The translations under genes and the position numbers were made by a program. 64,000 nucleotides of DNA from Burkholderiales bacterium (GTDB taxonomy: Bacteria > Pseudomonadota > Gammaproteobacteria > Burkholderiales > Burkholderiaceae_C), in NCBI GenBank assembly GCA_028868855.1, contig JAGWTR010000001.1, forward strand, positions 248,001 to 312,000. The letters are read 5' to 3'. Under the pieces are notes generated by a model. That model made no database searches, was not told the DNA's origin, and saw nothing but the letters and a program-made list of their open reading frames with translations. Positions 17,559-26,398 of the stretch are shown in pieces. The first letter of the stretch is position 1. Every line of letters starts with the position of its first letter.

Positions 17559-18914
17559 TCAGCGCATGTTGACCAGGGTCTGCATGACCTGGTCTTCGGT
17601 CTTGATGGTCTGGGCATTGGCCTGGTACATGCGCTGGGCCATCATCATGTTCACCAACTCACCGGTCAGGTCGACGTTGGACTCTTCCAGCGCGCCCGAT
17701 TGCAGCAGCCCCAGATTGCCCGTGCCCGGCGTGCCCGTGATCGCGGCGTTGGAGGCGAAGGTGGCTGTCCATTCGTTATTGCCCTCAGGCTGCAGGCCCT
17801 GCGGGTTGCGAAAACTGGCCATCACCACTTGACCAGCCGGTTTGGACTGCCCATTGGAGTAGCGGGCCAGGACGATGCCGCTGGAGTCGACCGTGATGCT
17901 GGCCAGATCACCCGGCGCATAGCCGCTCTGGGTGAGGTTGGTCACCGAGTAGTTGGCCCCGTATTCGGTGGACTTGGACATGTCCATCTTGATGCCACTG
18001 ATGGCTTCGGTCTGCGGCAGAGGTGGGGTGCCGGTGCCACTGATGATGTTGACCTTGGGAATCGTGGGCAGCGAGAAAACGCCTCCTGCAACGGTGCTCA
18101 GTGGAGCGCCTGTTGGGTCGTAGGTGGTGATGGTGCCGGGGTTGCCTGCGGCTGGGGCGACATTGGTCGGATCGGTCGGTGTCCCGCCCGATGCGGCGAA
18201 ATTGAGCGTGGCCACTTTGGCCGGATTGCCGGCGCCATCGACCTGCACCGACGTGCCGTTGGCCGTGACATACACATCCCAACTGTTGTTGGCGGTCTTC
18301 TGGAAATAGTAGCCCAGGCCGACCGGCTGTCCCTTGACGTCATACACGGTCTGAGACGTGGTGAAGTTGTAGGTCTTATTGTCCGCAAGATTGATGGGCA
18401 CGGACTTGATGTCGTCGGTCGACTTGAGGTTCATCTCAAGGGTGATCGAGTCAGTCTGCTTGGGCGCGATGCCTCCAGTGGGCAGCTGCAGAGGCGTCAG
18501 ATCACTGGTGATGATCTTGCCCGTCGTGTCGGCCTGGTAGCCTATCAGCTGGTGCTTGGAATTGTTCACGATGAAGCCATCGCGGTCGACCTTGAACTGG
18601 CCGTTGCGGCTGTAGAAGGTTTGGCCGCGACTGTCCTTGAGCTGGAAGAAACCATTGCCGTTCACGGCCAGGTCCAAGGGGTTTTCTGTCGTGGTGATGT
18701 TGCCTTGCGAAAACTGCTGAGACACCGCTTGCACCGTGGCACCGATGCCCGGGCTGCTGGTGCCCGCGCCGTTCAGAGCGCTGGCGTACATGTCGGCAAA
18801 TTCAGCACGGGAGGCCTTGGCGCCATAGGTGCCAGCGTTGGCCACGTTGTTGCCGATCACCTCCAGGTTGCGAGACGAAACATTCAGACCGGAGAGACCT
18901 TGTTGGAAGCCCAT
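17559..18914 (-). CDS. flgE: Flagellar hook protein (FlgE)
   Basis: 451 residues, the hook subunit. N-terminus MGFQQGLSGLNVSSRNLEVIGNNVANAGTYGAKASRAEF and C-terminus GELVNMMMAQRMYQANAQTIKTEDQVMQTLVNMR are typical, and NPLDLAVNGNGFFQL is the shared axial-protein core. The extended middle domain (residues 140-330) holds the hook-specific insert. Length is slightly above the 400 or so residues of enteric FlgE. Confidence 0.97.
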   Translation of the reverse strand: MGFQQGLSGLNVSSRNLEVIGNNVANAGTYGAKASRAEFADMYASALNGAGTSSPGIGATVQAVSQQFSQGNITTTENPLDLAVNGNGFFQLKDSRGQTFYSRNGQFKVDRDGFIVNNSKHQLIGYQADTTGKIITSDLTPLQLPTGGIAPKQTDSITLEMNLKSTDDIKSVPINLADNKTYNFTTSQTVYDVKGQPVGLGYYFQKTANNSWDVYVTANGTSVQVDGAGNPAKVATLNFAASGGTPTDPTNVAPAAGNPGTITTYDPTGAPLSTVAGGVFSLPTIPKVNIISGTGTPPLPQTEAISGIKMDMSKSTEYGANYSVTNLTQSGYAPGDLASITVDSSGIVLARYSNGQSKPAGQVVMASFRNPQGLQPEGNNEWTATFASNAAITGTPGTGNLGLLQSGALEESNVDLTGELVNMMMAQRMYQANAQTIKTEDQVMQTLVNMR

Positions 18915-18950
18915 GATGGTGTCCTTTCGGGGTAATGCTGGAGGAGTGGA

Positions 18951-19643
18951 TCAGGCCACGGAGGTGATCTTGTTGTAGGCCGTCGAGCCGCCGTTGCGCA
19001 GCTCAAGATTGAGCGTGCCGTTGCTGTTGCTGACGGCATCGACGGTGTCACTGATCAAGGGGGTGCTGGGCACGACCGTGCTGCCATTGGTGGCAGTGAC
19101 CTTGAAGGTCAGTCCATCCTGCGCCATGGTGGCTGGCACCGGCCATTGAAAGCTGTGGATGCCGGCGTCCATCGACGTGTCATTGATGGTGTCGACGACC
19201 TTGCCGGAGGCGTCGATCACCTCGACTTTGACATTGTTGGCCGCCGCACTCAACTTGAATCCGCCGACGGCGGTGTTGGTGACGGCCCCGGTGGCGCTGT
19301 CCGCCTTTGAATTGACCGACAACTTATTGCCTTCCATTAGCACCTCGTGCCCCACCAGGCCCGCGCCTTGCAGAATCTGCATCTGGCCGAAGCTGTCGGT
19401 CATGCCCGACATGGTGGTGTTGAGTTTTTCAATGCCCGTGACGGTGTTGATCTGGGCCATCTGGCTCGTCACCTGGGCGTTGTCCATGGGGTTGAGCGGG
19501 TCCTGGTTCTGCATCTGCGTCACCAGCAACTTCAGAAATCGGTCCGACGTGGCCGTGGTTTTGTCGCTGACGGTGGGCGTGCCGTTGAGGGTGTTCAGCA
19601 CCGAATTGTTGATGCCGCTGGTGGCTGATGTGGTGGTGGTCAT
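18951..19643 (-). CDS. flgD: Flagellar hook cap / hook assembly protein (FlgD)
   Basis: 230 residues, the scaffolding cap needed for FlgE polymerisation. The N-terminal export/cap segment DRFLKLLVTQMQNQDPLNPMDNAQVTSQMAQINTVTGIEKLN is diagnostic, followed by the C-terminal FLG/tudor-like beta domains. The Thr/Ser-rich first 30 residues are the expected unstructured export region. It lies 36 bases upstream of flgE. Confidence 0.96.
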   Translation of the reverse strand: MTTTTSATSGINNSVLNTLNGTPTVSDKTTATSDRFLKLLVTQMQNQDPLNPMDNAQVTSQMAQINTVTGIEKLNTTMSGMTDSFGQMQILQGAGLVGHEVLMEGNKLSVNSKADSATGAVTNTAVGGFKLSAAANNVKVEVIDASGKVVDTINDTSMDAGIHSFQWPVPATMAQDGLTFKVTATNGSTVVPSTPLISDTVDAVSNSNGTLNLELRNGGSTAYNKITSVA

Positions 19644-19658
19644 GTGATGTCCTTAACG

Positions 19659-20069
19659 TCAGGAGCCTTGGCCCATTTGCAGTGTTTTCATGAGCAGGCT
19701 TTTGGCCGTGTTCATCACTTCGATGTTGTTTTGATAGGAGCGAGAGGCCGAGATCATGTTGACCATCTCTTCGACGGGATTGACGTTGCTGTAGGTGACG
19801 TAACCGTCGGCGTCGGCCTGCGGATGCTTGGGGTCCAGCACACGGCGGCCCGGAGTGTTGTCTTCGGTGACCTGCGTGACCGACACCCCGGCGGTGCCCA
19901 CCTCGCCCATCGGCGTGGTGCTGAACACGACCTGTCGTGCCTTGTAGGGCGTGCGGTCGGGGCCGGCAACGGTGTCGGCGTTGGCCAAGTTGGAGGCCAC
20001 CACATTGAGTCGTTGGGACTGCGCGCTGACTGCGCTGCCGGCGACATTGAAGATACTGAACATCGACAT
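19659..20069 (-). CDS. flgC: Flagellar proximal rod protein (FlgC)
   Basis: 136 residues, rod subunit. It begins MSMFSIFNVAGSAVSAQSQRLNVVASNLANADT and ends NPVEEMVNMISASRSYQNNIEVMNTAKSLLMKTLQMGQ, the conserved terminal helices, with YVTYSNVNPVEEMVNM being the FlgC signature. Only 13 bases separate it from flgB and 15 from flgD, in one operon. Confidence 0.96.
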   Translation of the reverse strand: MSMFSIFNVAGSAVSAQSQRLNVVASNLANADTVAGPDRTPYKARQVVFSTTPMGEVGTAGVSVTQVTEDNTPGRRVLDPKHPQADADGYVTYSNVNPVEEMVNMISASRSYQNNIEVMNTAKSLLMKTLQMGQGS

Positions 20070-20082
20070 GGCCTACTCCTTG

Positions 20083-20520
20083 TCACTGACCGGTGATGGC
20101 CGTGTTGAGTGTTTTGACCTGACCGTTGATGAAGCGCAGGGTGGCTTCATAACGCACGGTGTTGTCGACAAAGCTGGCGCGCTCGCGGTCCATGTCGACG
20201 GTATTGCTGTCCAGATTGGTCTGGGCCGGGGTGGCGTAAGTCATGCCGGGTTGTTCACGGCTGCCGGCTGGGGCGCCGTTGAGCCCGAGGTGCCCGCTGT
20301 TGGCCGTGGCCAGTTTGAGCTGGGTGGTGGCGAGTGGGGACTGGCCCTGAGATGCCTGCCCGGTGGCCTGGCGCAAGGCCGAGGCGAAGTCGAAGTCGCG
20401 GGCCTGATAGCCCGGGGTGTCGGCATTGGCGATGTTGCTGGCAATCAGGCGCTGGCGCTCTGACCGCAGCACCAAGGCGTCAGTCTGGAAATTCAGGGTA
20501 TCGGTCAGTCCGTTCAACAT
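20083..20520 (-). CDS. flgB: Flagellar proximal rod protein (FlgB)
   Basis: 145 residues, the first rod subunit and first gene of the leftward flagellar operon. MLNGLTDTLNFQTDALVLRSERQRLIASNIANADTPGYQARDFDF is the family N-terminus, and the C-terminal helix RASFVDNTVRYEATLRFINGQVKTLNTAI is present. The ATG at 20520 is chosen because a GGAGGG ribosome site lies seven bases before it; 17 further upstream in-frame residues are unlikely to be translated. It is divergent from flgA across 131 bases. Confidence 0.95.
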   Translation of the reverse strand: MLNGLTDTLNFQTDALVLRSERQRLIASNIANADTPGYQARDFDFASALRQATGQASQGQSPLATTQLKLATANSGHLGLNGAPAGSREQPGMTYATPAQTNLDSNTVDMDRERASFVDNTVRYEATLRFINGQVKTLNTAITGQ

Positions 20521-20651
20521 GGCAAGCCCTCCAGTGGCAGCTTGTAGGGAATGGTGAGCGTCTGGCGTCAAAACATGAGCCGGAATAAGCGGCTTTTATG
20601 GGTTCATTTCGGGCCTAGCCGGGCGCACGAGCTTCGTACATTGTCTGAATC

Positions 20652-21473
20652 ATGAAACCCAATGCCACACGTTCACCCTCGGCGTCATCCCCGACCTTGC
20701 TGGCGGATGTTGGCTTGGCTGCAGATCAAGTCTGGGCGGCGCTGCTGTGTGTCTTGGTGTGGTTGTTGTTTTGCGGGGGGCTTGCCCTGTTTGCGCCGGC
20801 GGCGGGCGCACAGACCTTGCCGTCCCCGGAGCGCAGGGAGCTCAAGGACAAGGTCGAAAGCCTGCTGCACCAGCAAGCCATGCCGCAGGCTGAGCCCACG
20901 GCCAATGCCACCCCCTGGCGGGTGGAAGTGACGTTGGGGCAACTCGATTCGCGCTTGAGGCTGGCCCCGTGTGACAAAGTTCGCGCTTACCTGCCCGATG
21001 GGGTGCGTTTGTGGGGCAACACCCGCGTTGGCCTGCGGTGTGAGCAGGGGGCCGTGCGCTGGAACGTGTTTTGGCCGGTGTCCGTCAAGGTCTGGGCACA
21101 AGGCCTGGTGGCCGTGGTGCCCTTGCGCCCAGGGGCGCTGGTGGGGGGCGCTGATTTGCGTCTGGCCGAAGTGGACCTGGCGGCCTCGACATCACCTGCG
21201 GTGCTCAATGCTGCTGAGGTGGTCGGCCGCTCTGTGGTCCGCTCCATTGCCCCGGGGCAAGGGCTGCGGCAGGAAGACATCAAGACCCGGCGCTGGTTCG
21301 CGGCGGGTGACCCGGTTCGTCTGGTGGTCAAAGGCGGTGGGTTTTCGGTCGGATCCGAAGGCACGGCCTTGACGCCGGGCGACGAGGGGCGATGTGCCCG
21401 AATCCGGCTGGACGGGGGGCGCGTGGTGTGCGCAGACCCGGTGGGCGAGCGACAGGCGGAGATCCTGTTGTGA
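20652..21473 (+). CDS. flgA: Flagellar P-ring assembly chaperone (FlgA)
   Basis: 273 residues, periplasmic chaperone for FlgI. An unusually long N-region precedes a strong hydrophobic segment (AALLCVLVWLLFCGGLALF) and a signal cleavage site near AGAQT. The SAF-domain part includes VPLRPGALVGGADLRLAEVDLA, then VVGRSVVRSIAPGQGLRQEDIKTRRWFAAGDPVRLVVKGGGFSVGSEG, the conserved FlgA C-terminal repeat. A possible internal start would shorten the leader. First of three rightward genes flgA, flgM, flgN; flgM also has its own sigma-28 promoter. Confidence 0.93.
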   Translation: MKPNATRSPSASSPTLLADVGLAADQVWAALLCVLVWLLFCGGLALFAPAAGAQTLPSPERRELKDKVESLLHQQAMPQAEPTANATPWRVEVTLGQLDSRLRLAPCDKVRAYLPDGVRLWGNTRVGLRCEQGAVRWNVFWPVSVKVWAQGLVAVVPLRPGALVGGADLRLAEVDLAASTSPAVLNAAEVVGRSVVRSIAPGQGLRQEDIKTRRWFAAGDPVRLVVKGGGFSVGSEGTALTPGDEGRCARIRLDGGRVVCADPVGERQAEILL

Positions 21474-21527
21474 AGCGTTTAACCGACAGTGGAGCCCCCG
21501 AAATGAGGGGGATTTGGCATTTGGTAT

Positions 21528-21554
21528 TAAAGTCGGTCATGACCGCGCCGATAT
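21528..21554 (+). promoter_or_regulatory. Sigma-28 (FliA) promoter of flgM
   Basis: TAAA at 21528-21531, a 15-base spacer, then GCCGATAT at 21547-21554. The sigma-28 consensus is TAAA-N15-GCCGATAA, so 11 of 12 positions match with exact spacing. Expected transcription start is near 21562, giving a leader of about 40 bases with a GGAGTAAGGAGT ribosome site before flgM. This would make flgM autoregulated through the sigma factor it inhibits. Confidence 0.93.
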
Positions 21555-21599
21555 CCCGAATGTCACTGCACGGTATGAACCGGGAGTAAGGAGTACATC

Positions 21600-21908
21600 A
21601 TGAAGATCGGTAACCCACTAGATAAGGCCGTTGGCGGTGCTGCAGGGCCGAAAACGGACGGCGTCACCACTGTGTCCACCAAGGCCTCGGGTAAAACCGC
21701 CAGCCTGGACGGCGGCGTGAGCGAAAGCGCCAAGGTAACACTGTCCAGTGCGGCCTCGAACCTGTTGGCTGGCACAGACCCCGCGTTTGATGCCAACAAA
21801 GTCTCGAAGGTGAAGCAGTCCATTGACGACGGCAGCTACAAAGTTGATCCGGAAGTCATCGCTGACAAGCTGATTGCCAATTCGCGCGAACTGCTGGAGC
21901 GTCGGTGA
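21600..21908 (+). CDS. flgM: Anti-sigma-28 factor (FlgM)
   Basis: 102 residues, small, hydrophilic and Ser/Ala/Lys-rich in its N-terminal half, as expected for the disordered export-competent part. The C-terminal SKVKQSIDDGSYKVDPEVIADKLIANSRELL is the sigma-binding signature. It holds FliA inactive until the hook is complete, then is secreted. Strong AAGGAGT ribosome site; preceded by a sigma-28 promoter and followed six bases later by flgN. Confidence 0.95.
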   Translation: MKIGNPLDKAVGGAAGPKTDGVTTVSTKASGKTASLDGGVSESAKVTLSSAASNLLAGTDPAFDANKVSKVKQSIDDGSYKVDPEVIADKLIANSRELLERR

Positions 21909-21914
21909 TCGATC

Positions 21915-22304
21915 ATGGTCAGCGCATCGCCCGATTTGCTTGATCTGACGCCCAAAGTGCTCGCCATTGAGCAGTACTTGGGGGCGTTGGACGCGGCCCT
22001 GGTGTCGCAAGACCCGGCGGCGGTGGAGGTCGCTACGGGCAGTTTGCACCGCGCTTTGGCCGATGCCATGGCCGCGTTTCGTCACGCGGTTCAAGCGGGC
22101 CATGACCCCTTGACGCCTGAGTTGCGTCAAAAATTGTTGTTGGCGCAAGCGCGTGTGTCCGGGCAACAGGCCACGGCGGCGCGAGCAGTGGGCTCGATTG
22201 AGCGCACCTTGAAAGTTTTGCTGCCGCAAGAGACCGAATCGAGTACCTACTCGGACTTGGCCGCGAAGGCGGGACCGCAGGGCTTGAAAGGCTACAGCGC
22301 TTGA
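21915..22304 (+). CDS. flgN: Flagellar junction-protein export chaperone (FlgN)
   Basis: 129 residues, predicted all-helical, with the low conservation typical of FlgN. Assignment rests on size, helical pattern (LAIEQYLGALDAALVSQDPAAVE..., ALADAMAAFRHAVQAG) and position immediately after flgM. It would bind the C-terminal helices of FlgK and FlgL, encoded in the opposite operon. Ends in a short CAGCGC/GCGCTG hairpin at 22295-22312 before the convergent recJ. Confidence 0.85.
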   Translation: MVSASPDLLDLTPKVLAIEQYLGALDAALVSQDPAAVEVATGSLHRALADAMAAFRHAVQAGHDPLTPELRQKLLLAQARVSGQQATAARAVGSIERTLKVLLPQETESSTYSDLAAKAGPQGLKGYSA

Positions 22305-22336
22305 TGGCGCTGTGAATCATCAGGCGGCGTAGTCAC

Positions 22337-24058
22337 TCAGCTGTCGGCCAGCCCTTCCACCATGATCTGAACGCGTTGTCGGCCCTGGTATTCGTCCAGG
22401 CTGATGCGATAAGCCATGTGCGCATGATCGGGCAAGGGGTCGGTGCGTCCAAACCAGATGCCATCGCGCACCTGCCCCTGCAGGCGTAGGCTGAGTTTCA
22501 TGTGGCGCGTGCCCACCAGGCGCTGCCCGAGAACCTCGACCTCGTCGCTGAACACCGGTGCGTCAAACCCAGGACCCCACACGGCCTGGTCCAGCGCGGC
22601 GGCGGTTTCGGGCGTGAACCATTGCAGATCCAGAGGTCCGTCGCTGCTGATTTGTTTGGCCAGCAGGCTCGGGTCCAGGTTCTCTTGGGCCACTTGCACC
22701 AAGGCTTGCTCGAAGGTGTCGAAGTCTTCTTCGGCCATGGTGCAGCCCGCGGCCATGGCGTGTCCGCCGAATTTTTTGAGCAGACCAGGGTGGCGTTTGC
22801 TGACAACGTCCAGCGCATCGCGCAGGTGAAATCCGGCAATGGAGCGGCCCGAGCCCTTGATCAGACCCTCCTGACCTGGCGCAAACACAAAGGTGGGCCG
22901 GTGCAGGCGGTCTTTCAGGCGCGAGGCGACGATGCCGACCACGCCTTCGTGAAAGTCGGGGTCGAAGATGGCGACGGCGGGCGGGGGTTCATCTTCCGGC
23001 ATGAGCGATTCCAGCAGCGCTTCGGCCTGCTCGCGCATGCCGGTTTCCAACTCGCGCCGCTCGCGGTTGATGGTGTCGAGTTGCTGCGCCAGGGTCAGGG
23101 CGCGGCCGGGGTCGTCGGTCAAAAGACACTCAATCCCCAGGCCCATTTCGGCCAGTCGCCCCGCGGCGTTCACGCGCGGGCCAATGGCAAAGCCGAAGTC
23201 CTGACTGCTGGCTTTGGAGGGGTCGCGCCCCGCCGCGGTGAACAGGGCGGCGATGCCGGCTTGCATGCGCCCGGAACGAATGCGCTTGAGTCCCAGGCTG
23301 ACCAGGCGCCGGTTGTTGGCGTCCAGGCGGCCCACGTCGGCGATGGTTCCCAGGGCCACCAAGTCCAGCAGGGCATCGATGCGCGGCTGGGTGGCCGCCT
23401 CAAACGCACCGCGCTGGCGCAATTCGGCGCGCAGGGCCAGCAAAACATAGAACATCACGCCCACGCCCACCAATGCCTTGCTGGCAAAGGGGCAGTCGGG
23501 CTGGTTGGGGTTCACGATCACGTCGGCCTTGGGCAGGCTGACCAGGCCATTGGCATCCACGACGGGCAAGTGGTGGTCGGTGATGATGACCTTGAGGCCT
23601 TGCGCGTGGGCCAGGTCGACGGCTTCGTGGCTGGCCATGCCGTTGTCCACGGTGACCAGGATCTGGGCGTTCTGGGCGCGCACCAGGTCGACGATGGGCG
23701 GGGTCAGGCCGTAGCCATGCACCGCGCGATCGGGCACCACGAAGCTGAGCTGATCGGCTCGCGCCCCCAGCAGTCGCAGGCCGCGCAGACCCACGGCGCA
23801 GGCGGTCGCGCCGTCGCAGTCGTAGTCGGCCACGATGCAGATGCGCTGGTTTTGCGCGATGGCATCGGCCAGGATGCGGGCGGCCTCTTGCGCGCCTTTC
23901 AGGTCGTTGGGGGGCAGCAGTTTGGCGGGCGTGTCGTCCAACTCATCGGCGCTGCGCACGCCGCGGGCAGCAAACAGTCGTGCCAGCAGCGGGTGGACGC
24001 CGGCTTGTTCCAGGGTCCAGGCAGCGCGGGGGGCGGCATCTCGTGGCGTGATCTTCAT
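22337..24058 (-). CDS. recJ: Single-stranded-DNA-specific exonuclease RecJ
   Basis: 573 residues, 5'-3' ssDNA exonuclease in recombination and mismatch repair. DHH-family motifs in order: IVADYDCDGATACAVG (motif I), VTVDNGMASHEAV, IITDHHLPV (the DHH motif), NPNQPDCPF, and in the DHHA1 part GSGRSIAGFHLRDAL and GGHAMAAG. All expected Asp/His metal ligands are visible and the length is normal. Convergent with flgN and 37 bases downstream of the RpfE-like gene. Confidence 0.96.
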   Translation of the reverse strand: MKITPRDAAPRAAWTLEQAGVHPLLARLFAARGVRSADELDDTPAKLLPPNDLKGAQEAARILADAIAQNQRICIVADYDCDGATACAVGLRGLRLLGARADQLSFVVPDRAVHGYGLTPPIVDLVRAQNAQILVTVDNGMASHEAVDLAHAQGLKVIITDHHLPVVDANGLVSLPKADVIVNPNQPDCPFASKALVGVGVMFYVLLALRAELRQRGAFEAATQPRIDALLDLVALGTIADVGRLDANNRRLVSLGLKRIRSGRMQAGIAALFTAAGRDPSKASSQDFGFAIGPRVNAAGRLAEMGLGIECLLTDDPGRALTLAQQLDTINRERRELETGMREQAEALLESLMPEDEPPPAVAIFDPDFHEGVVGIVASRLKDRLHRPTFVFAPGQEGLIKGSGRSIAGFHLRDALDVVSKRHPGLLKKFGGHAMAAGCTMAEEDFDTFEQALVQVAQENLDPSLLAKQISSDGPLDLQWFTPETAAALDQAVWGPGFDAPVFSDEVEVLGQRLVGTRHMKLSLRLQGQVRDGIWFGRTDPLPDHAHMAYRISLDEYQGRQRVQIMVEGLADS

Positions 24059-24095
24059 GGGGCAATGGGGGCAGGGTTCGGGGATGAGTCAACGC

Positions 24096-25082
24096 TCAGA
24101 GTGTGGCCAGCAGCGCCGAAGGAATCGGGCCAGGGCGCCCCATCATGCGGCGCAGGCTGCCCAACACCCGTTGGGTCGCAGACGGTGCGGTGGGGGCGCT
24201 CAGGGTCAGGCTGTGCTGTTCGCCACACAGGGTCAAGGACACGCGTTGGCCGACGTCCAGGGCCGCGCAGGCGTCGCGCAAGGTGGTGTCGTCCAGGGCC
24301 TTCCAGGCGGCGATCCAGTCGGCCAGGTTGCTGGCCAGCATGGGCGCGCGCAGGGTGGTCAATAGCTGCTCGCTGGTGGGTAAGGCCACCGTGTTGGGTG
24401 GCAGGCGCCCGCAGCCGCTGAGCCAGAACGAATTGACCGTCAACAGACCGGCGGCTTCGCGCTGCTCATTGAGCGGGTATTGGTACATCAACATCTGCAC
24501 TTCATTTTGGAGTCGCTTGATCAGACGGGCCTGGGGGTGGTCGGGCATCCACACATCGGGGTTGCGGCCGATCACGCGGTCCAGTGAGGCGGTGGGCAGG
24601 CCGTCCAGCGAGGGGTGCGAGGCATACCAGGTGGTGGGTTGCGCGTAGACCAGGGTCCAGCCTTCGTCCTCAAACCAGGGGCGCCAGGTCTCCAGCACGC
24701 TGCGCGAGTCAGCTTCAGCCAGGTGCAACTCGTCCGGGTCGATCAGGGTCAGGGTTTCGCGGCCCATCGACCAATGGCAGGGGGTGATCCGGCCCCACGC
24801 CTGTTCACCGACGTTGATGCCGGACGCTTGGGCATCCCGAGCCGCCCATGGCAGGGCGCCGTCGGGCAAGGCGTCCCAGCCCAAGGCGTGGCCCAGGATC
24901 CGTTCGTGCGGCATCGACCGGGCGTATTCATCGCCTTCGCGGCGGGTGTGCTGGCTCAGTCGGGTCAGCAACTGGTGCAGGTGCGGATACCGCGCGGCGT
25001 CGTCCAGCTGGGGCAGTGCCTTCTGGCAGGGTTCGGACAAGCTGGCGGCAAAGGGCAGGATCAGGTGTCGGGACGCGGGCAT
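24096..25082 (-). CDS. RpfE-type conserved protein (phosphoglycerate-mutase-like annotation)
   Basis: 328 residues, no signal peptide or membrane segment, Trp-rich. Visible conserved stretches include HLILPFAASL, PHERILGHALGW, ITPCHWSMG and NSFWLSGCG. It resembles the family called regulatory protein RpfE, or sometimes loosely phosphoglycerate mutase, in Proteobacteria; in Xanthomonas rpfE also neighbours recJ, and the same adjacency appears here. The biochemical function is not established, and catalytic mutase residues cannot be pointed to with confidence. Probably co-transcribed with recJ. Confidence 0.65.
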   Translation of the reverse strand: MPASRHLILPFAASLSEPCQKALPQLDDAARYPHLHQLLTRLSQHTRREGDEYARSMPHERILGHALGWDALPDGALPWAARDAQASGINVGEQAWGRITPCHWSMGRETLTLIDPDELHLAEADSRSVLETWRPWFEDEGWTLVYAQPTTWYASHPSLDGLPTASLDRVIGRNPDVWMPDHPQARLIKRLQNEVQMLMYQYPLNEQREAAGLLTVNSFWLSGCGRLPPNTVALPTSEQLLTTLRAPMLASNLADWIAAWKALDDTTLRDACAALDVGQRVSLTLCGEQHSLTLSAPTAPSATQRVLGSLRRMMGRPGPIPSALLATL

Positions 25083-25144
25083 CAGGGGATTATCGAGCGT
25101 GCGATGGCGTTATCCTCCTTGGGTTGCGTCCAATGCTGAATTTG

Positions 25145-26398
25145 ATGAATCTTCCCTATGAATGGCGTGTCGGGTGGCGCTACACCCGCGCGGGCCGAGG
25201 CGTCCGCCGCAATGGCTTCATTTCCTTCATCTCAGGGGTATCCGTCCTGGGCATCACCCTGGGGGTGGCCGCGCTCATCATCGTCCTGTCGGTGATGAAC
25301 GGGTTCCAAAAGGAGGTGCGCGACCGCATGCTGTCCGTCATCGCCCACATCGAGTTGTACGACGCTCGGGGCGGGGCTCTGGACGACTGGCGCGCCCTGG
25401 CCGCCAAGGCGCGCCAGAACCCGCAGGTGATTGGCGTGGCGCCCTTCGTGCCGGCGCAAGCCTTGATCGCCCGTGGCGAAGACATGCGTGGCGCGGTGGT
25501 GCGTGGCATCGTCCCCAGTGAAGAGGCGGCGGTGACGCCGCTGGCCGAGCGATTGTTGCCCACCCTGCAACGCCTCACGCCCGGGGGCTGGGGCGTGGTG
25601 ATCGGGGTTGAATTGGCGCGCAGCCTCGGCGTGGGGGAGGGTGATCCCATCACCCTGGTGGCCCCCAGCGGGCAGGTGACGCCCGCCGGTGTTGTGCCGC
25701 GCCTCAAGCAGATGACCGTGGTCGGTATTTTTGAAGCCGGCCATTACGAATACGACAGTGGCATGGTGCTGATGCACGCCGAGGACGCGGCGCGCCTGTT
25801 CCGCACCGGCGGTCCCACGGCGGTGCAGCTCAAGCTGCGTGATGCGCAGGCCGCGCGCACCGTGGCCAATGAGTTGTCCGAGTCGCTGGGCGCTGACGTG
25901 ATCGTGCGCGACTGGACACGCACCAACCGCAATTGGTTCGACGCTGTGCAGGTTGAAAAACGCATGATGTTCATCATCCTGACCCTGATCGTGGCGGTGG
26001 CCGCCTTCAACCTGGTGTCGACCTTGGTGATGACCGTGACTGACAAGCGCGCCGACATCGCCATCCTGCGCACGCTGGGGGCCACGCCGGCGTCCATCAT
26101 GGGCATCTTCATGGTGCAGGGCGCCTTGTCGGGCATTCTGGGTACCCTCGGGGGTCTGGGCTTGGGCCTGCTGGTGGCCTGCAATGTGGGCACCATCGTG
26201 CCCTTCATTGAGCATTTGCTGGGCGTGCATTTCTTGCCGGGCAGCATCTACCTGATCAGCAAGATGCCCAGTGACCCGCAGTCGGCCGACATCGTGCCCA
26301 TCGCGCTGATTTCCTTGGTGCTGTCGTTCGCCGCTACTCTTTATCCCAGCTGGCGTGCCAGTCGGGTTCAACCTGCGGAGGCCTTGCGCTATGAATGA
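25145..26398 (+). CDS. lolC: Lipoprotein-releasing ABC permease (LolC/LolE family)
   Basis: 417 residues, inner-membrane subunit that extracts outer-membrane lipoproteins for LolA. Starts MNLPYEWRVGWRYTRAGRGVRRNGFISFISGVSVLGITLGVAALIIVLSVMNGF, the family N-terminus with TM1. A large periplasmic domain follows, then three C-terminal helices with the FtsX-like motif TDKRADIAILRTLGATPASIMGIFMVQG. A second ATG at 25133 gives four more residues; no strong ribosome site is visible for either. Its stop overlaps the next gene by eight bases. Only one permease gene is present locally. Confidence 0.93.
   Translation: MNLPYEWRVGWRYTRAGRGVRRNGFISFISGVSVLGITLGVAALIIVLSVMNGFQKEVRDRMLSVIAHIELYDARGGALDDWRALAAKARQNPQVIGVAPFVPAQALIARGEDMRGAVVRGIVPSEEAAVTPLAERLLPTLQRLTPGGWGVVIGVELARSLGVGEGDPITLVAPSGQVTPAGVVPRLKQMTVVGIFEAGHYEYDSGMVLMHAEDAARLFRTGGPTAVQLKLRDAQAARTVANELSESLGADVIVRDWTRTNRNWFDAVQVEKRMMFIILTLIVAVAAFNLVSTLVMTVTDKRADIAILRTLGATPASIMGIFMVQGALSGILGTLGGLGLGLLVACNVGTIVPFIEHLLGVHFLPGSIYLISKMPSDPQSADIVPIALISLVLSFAATLYPSWRASRVQPAEALRYE

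Noticed and set aside
20521..20651. FlhDC box or sigma-28-like site (AATAAGCG, TAAA-N14-GCTCATGT) between flgB and flgA
   Set aside because: Only half-matches to either consensus; nothing else convincing in these 131 bases.
22502..24421. 639-codon plus-strand frame antisense to recJ
   Set aside because: Gly/His/Gln-rich composition without family motifs; recJ on the other strand is unmistakable.
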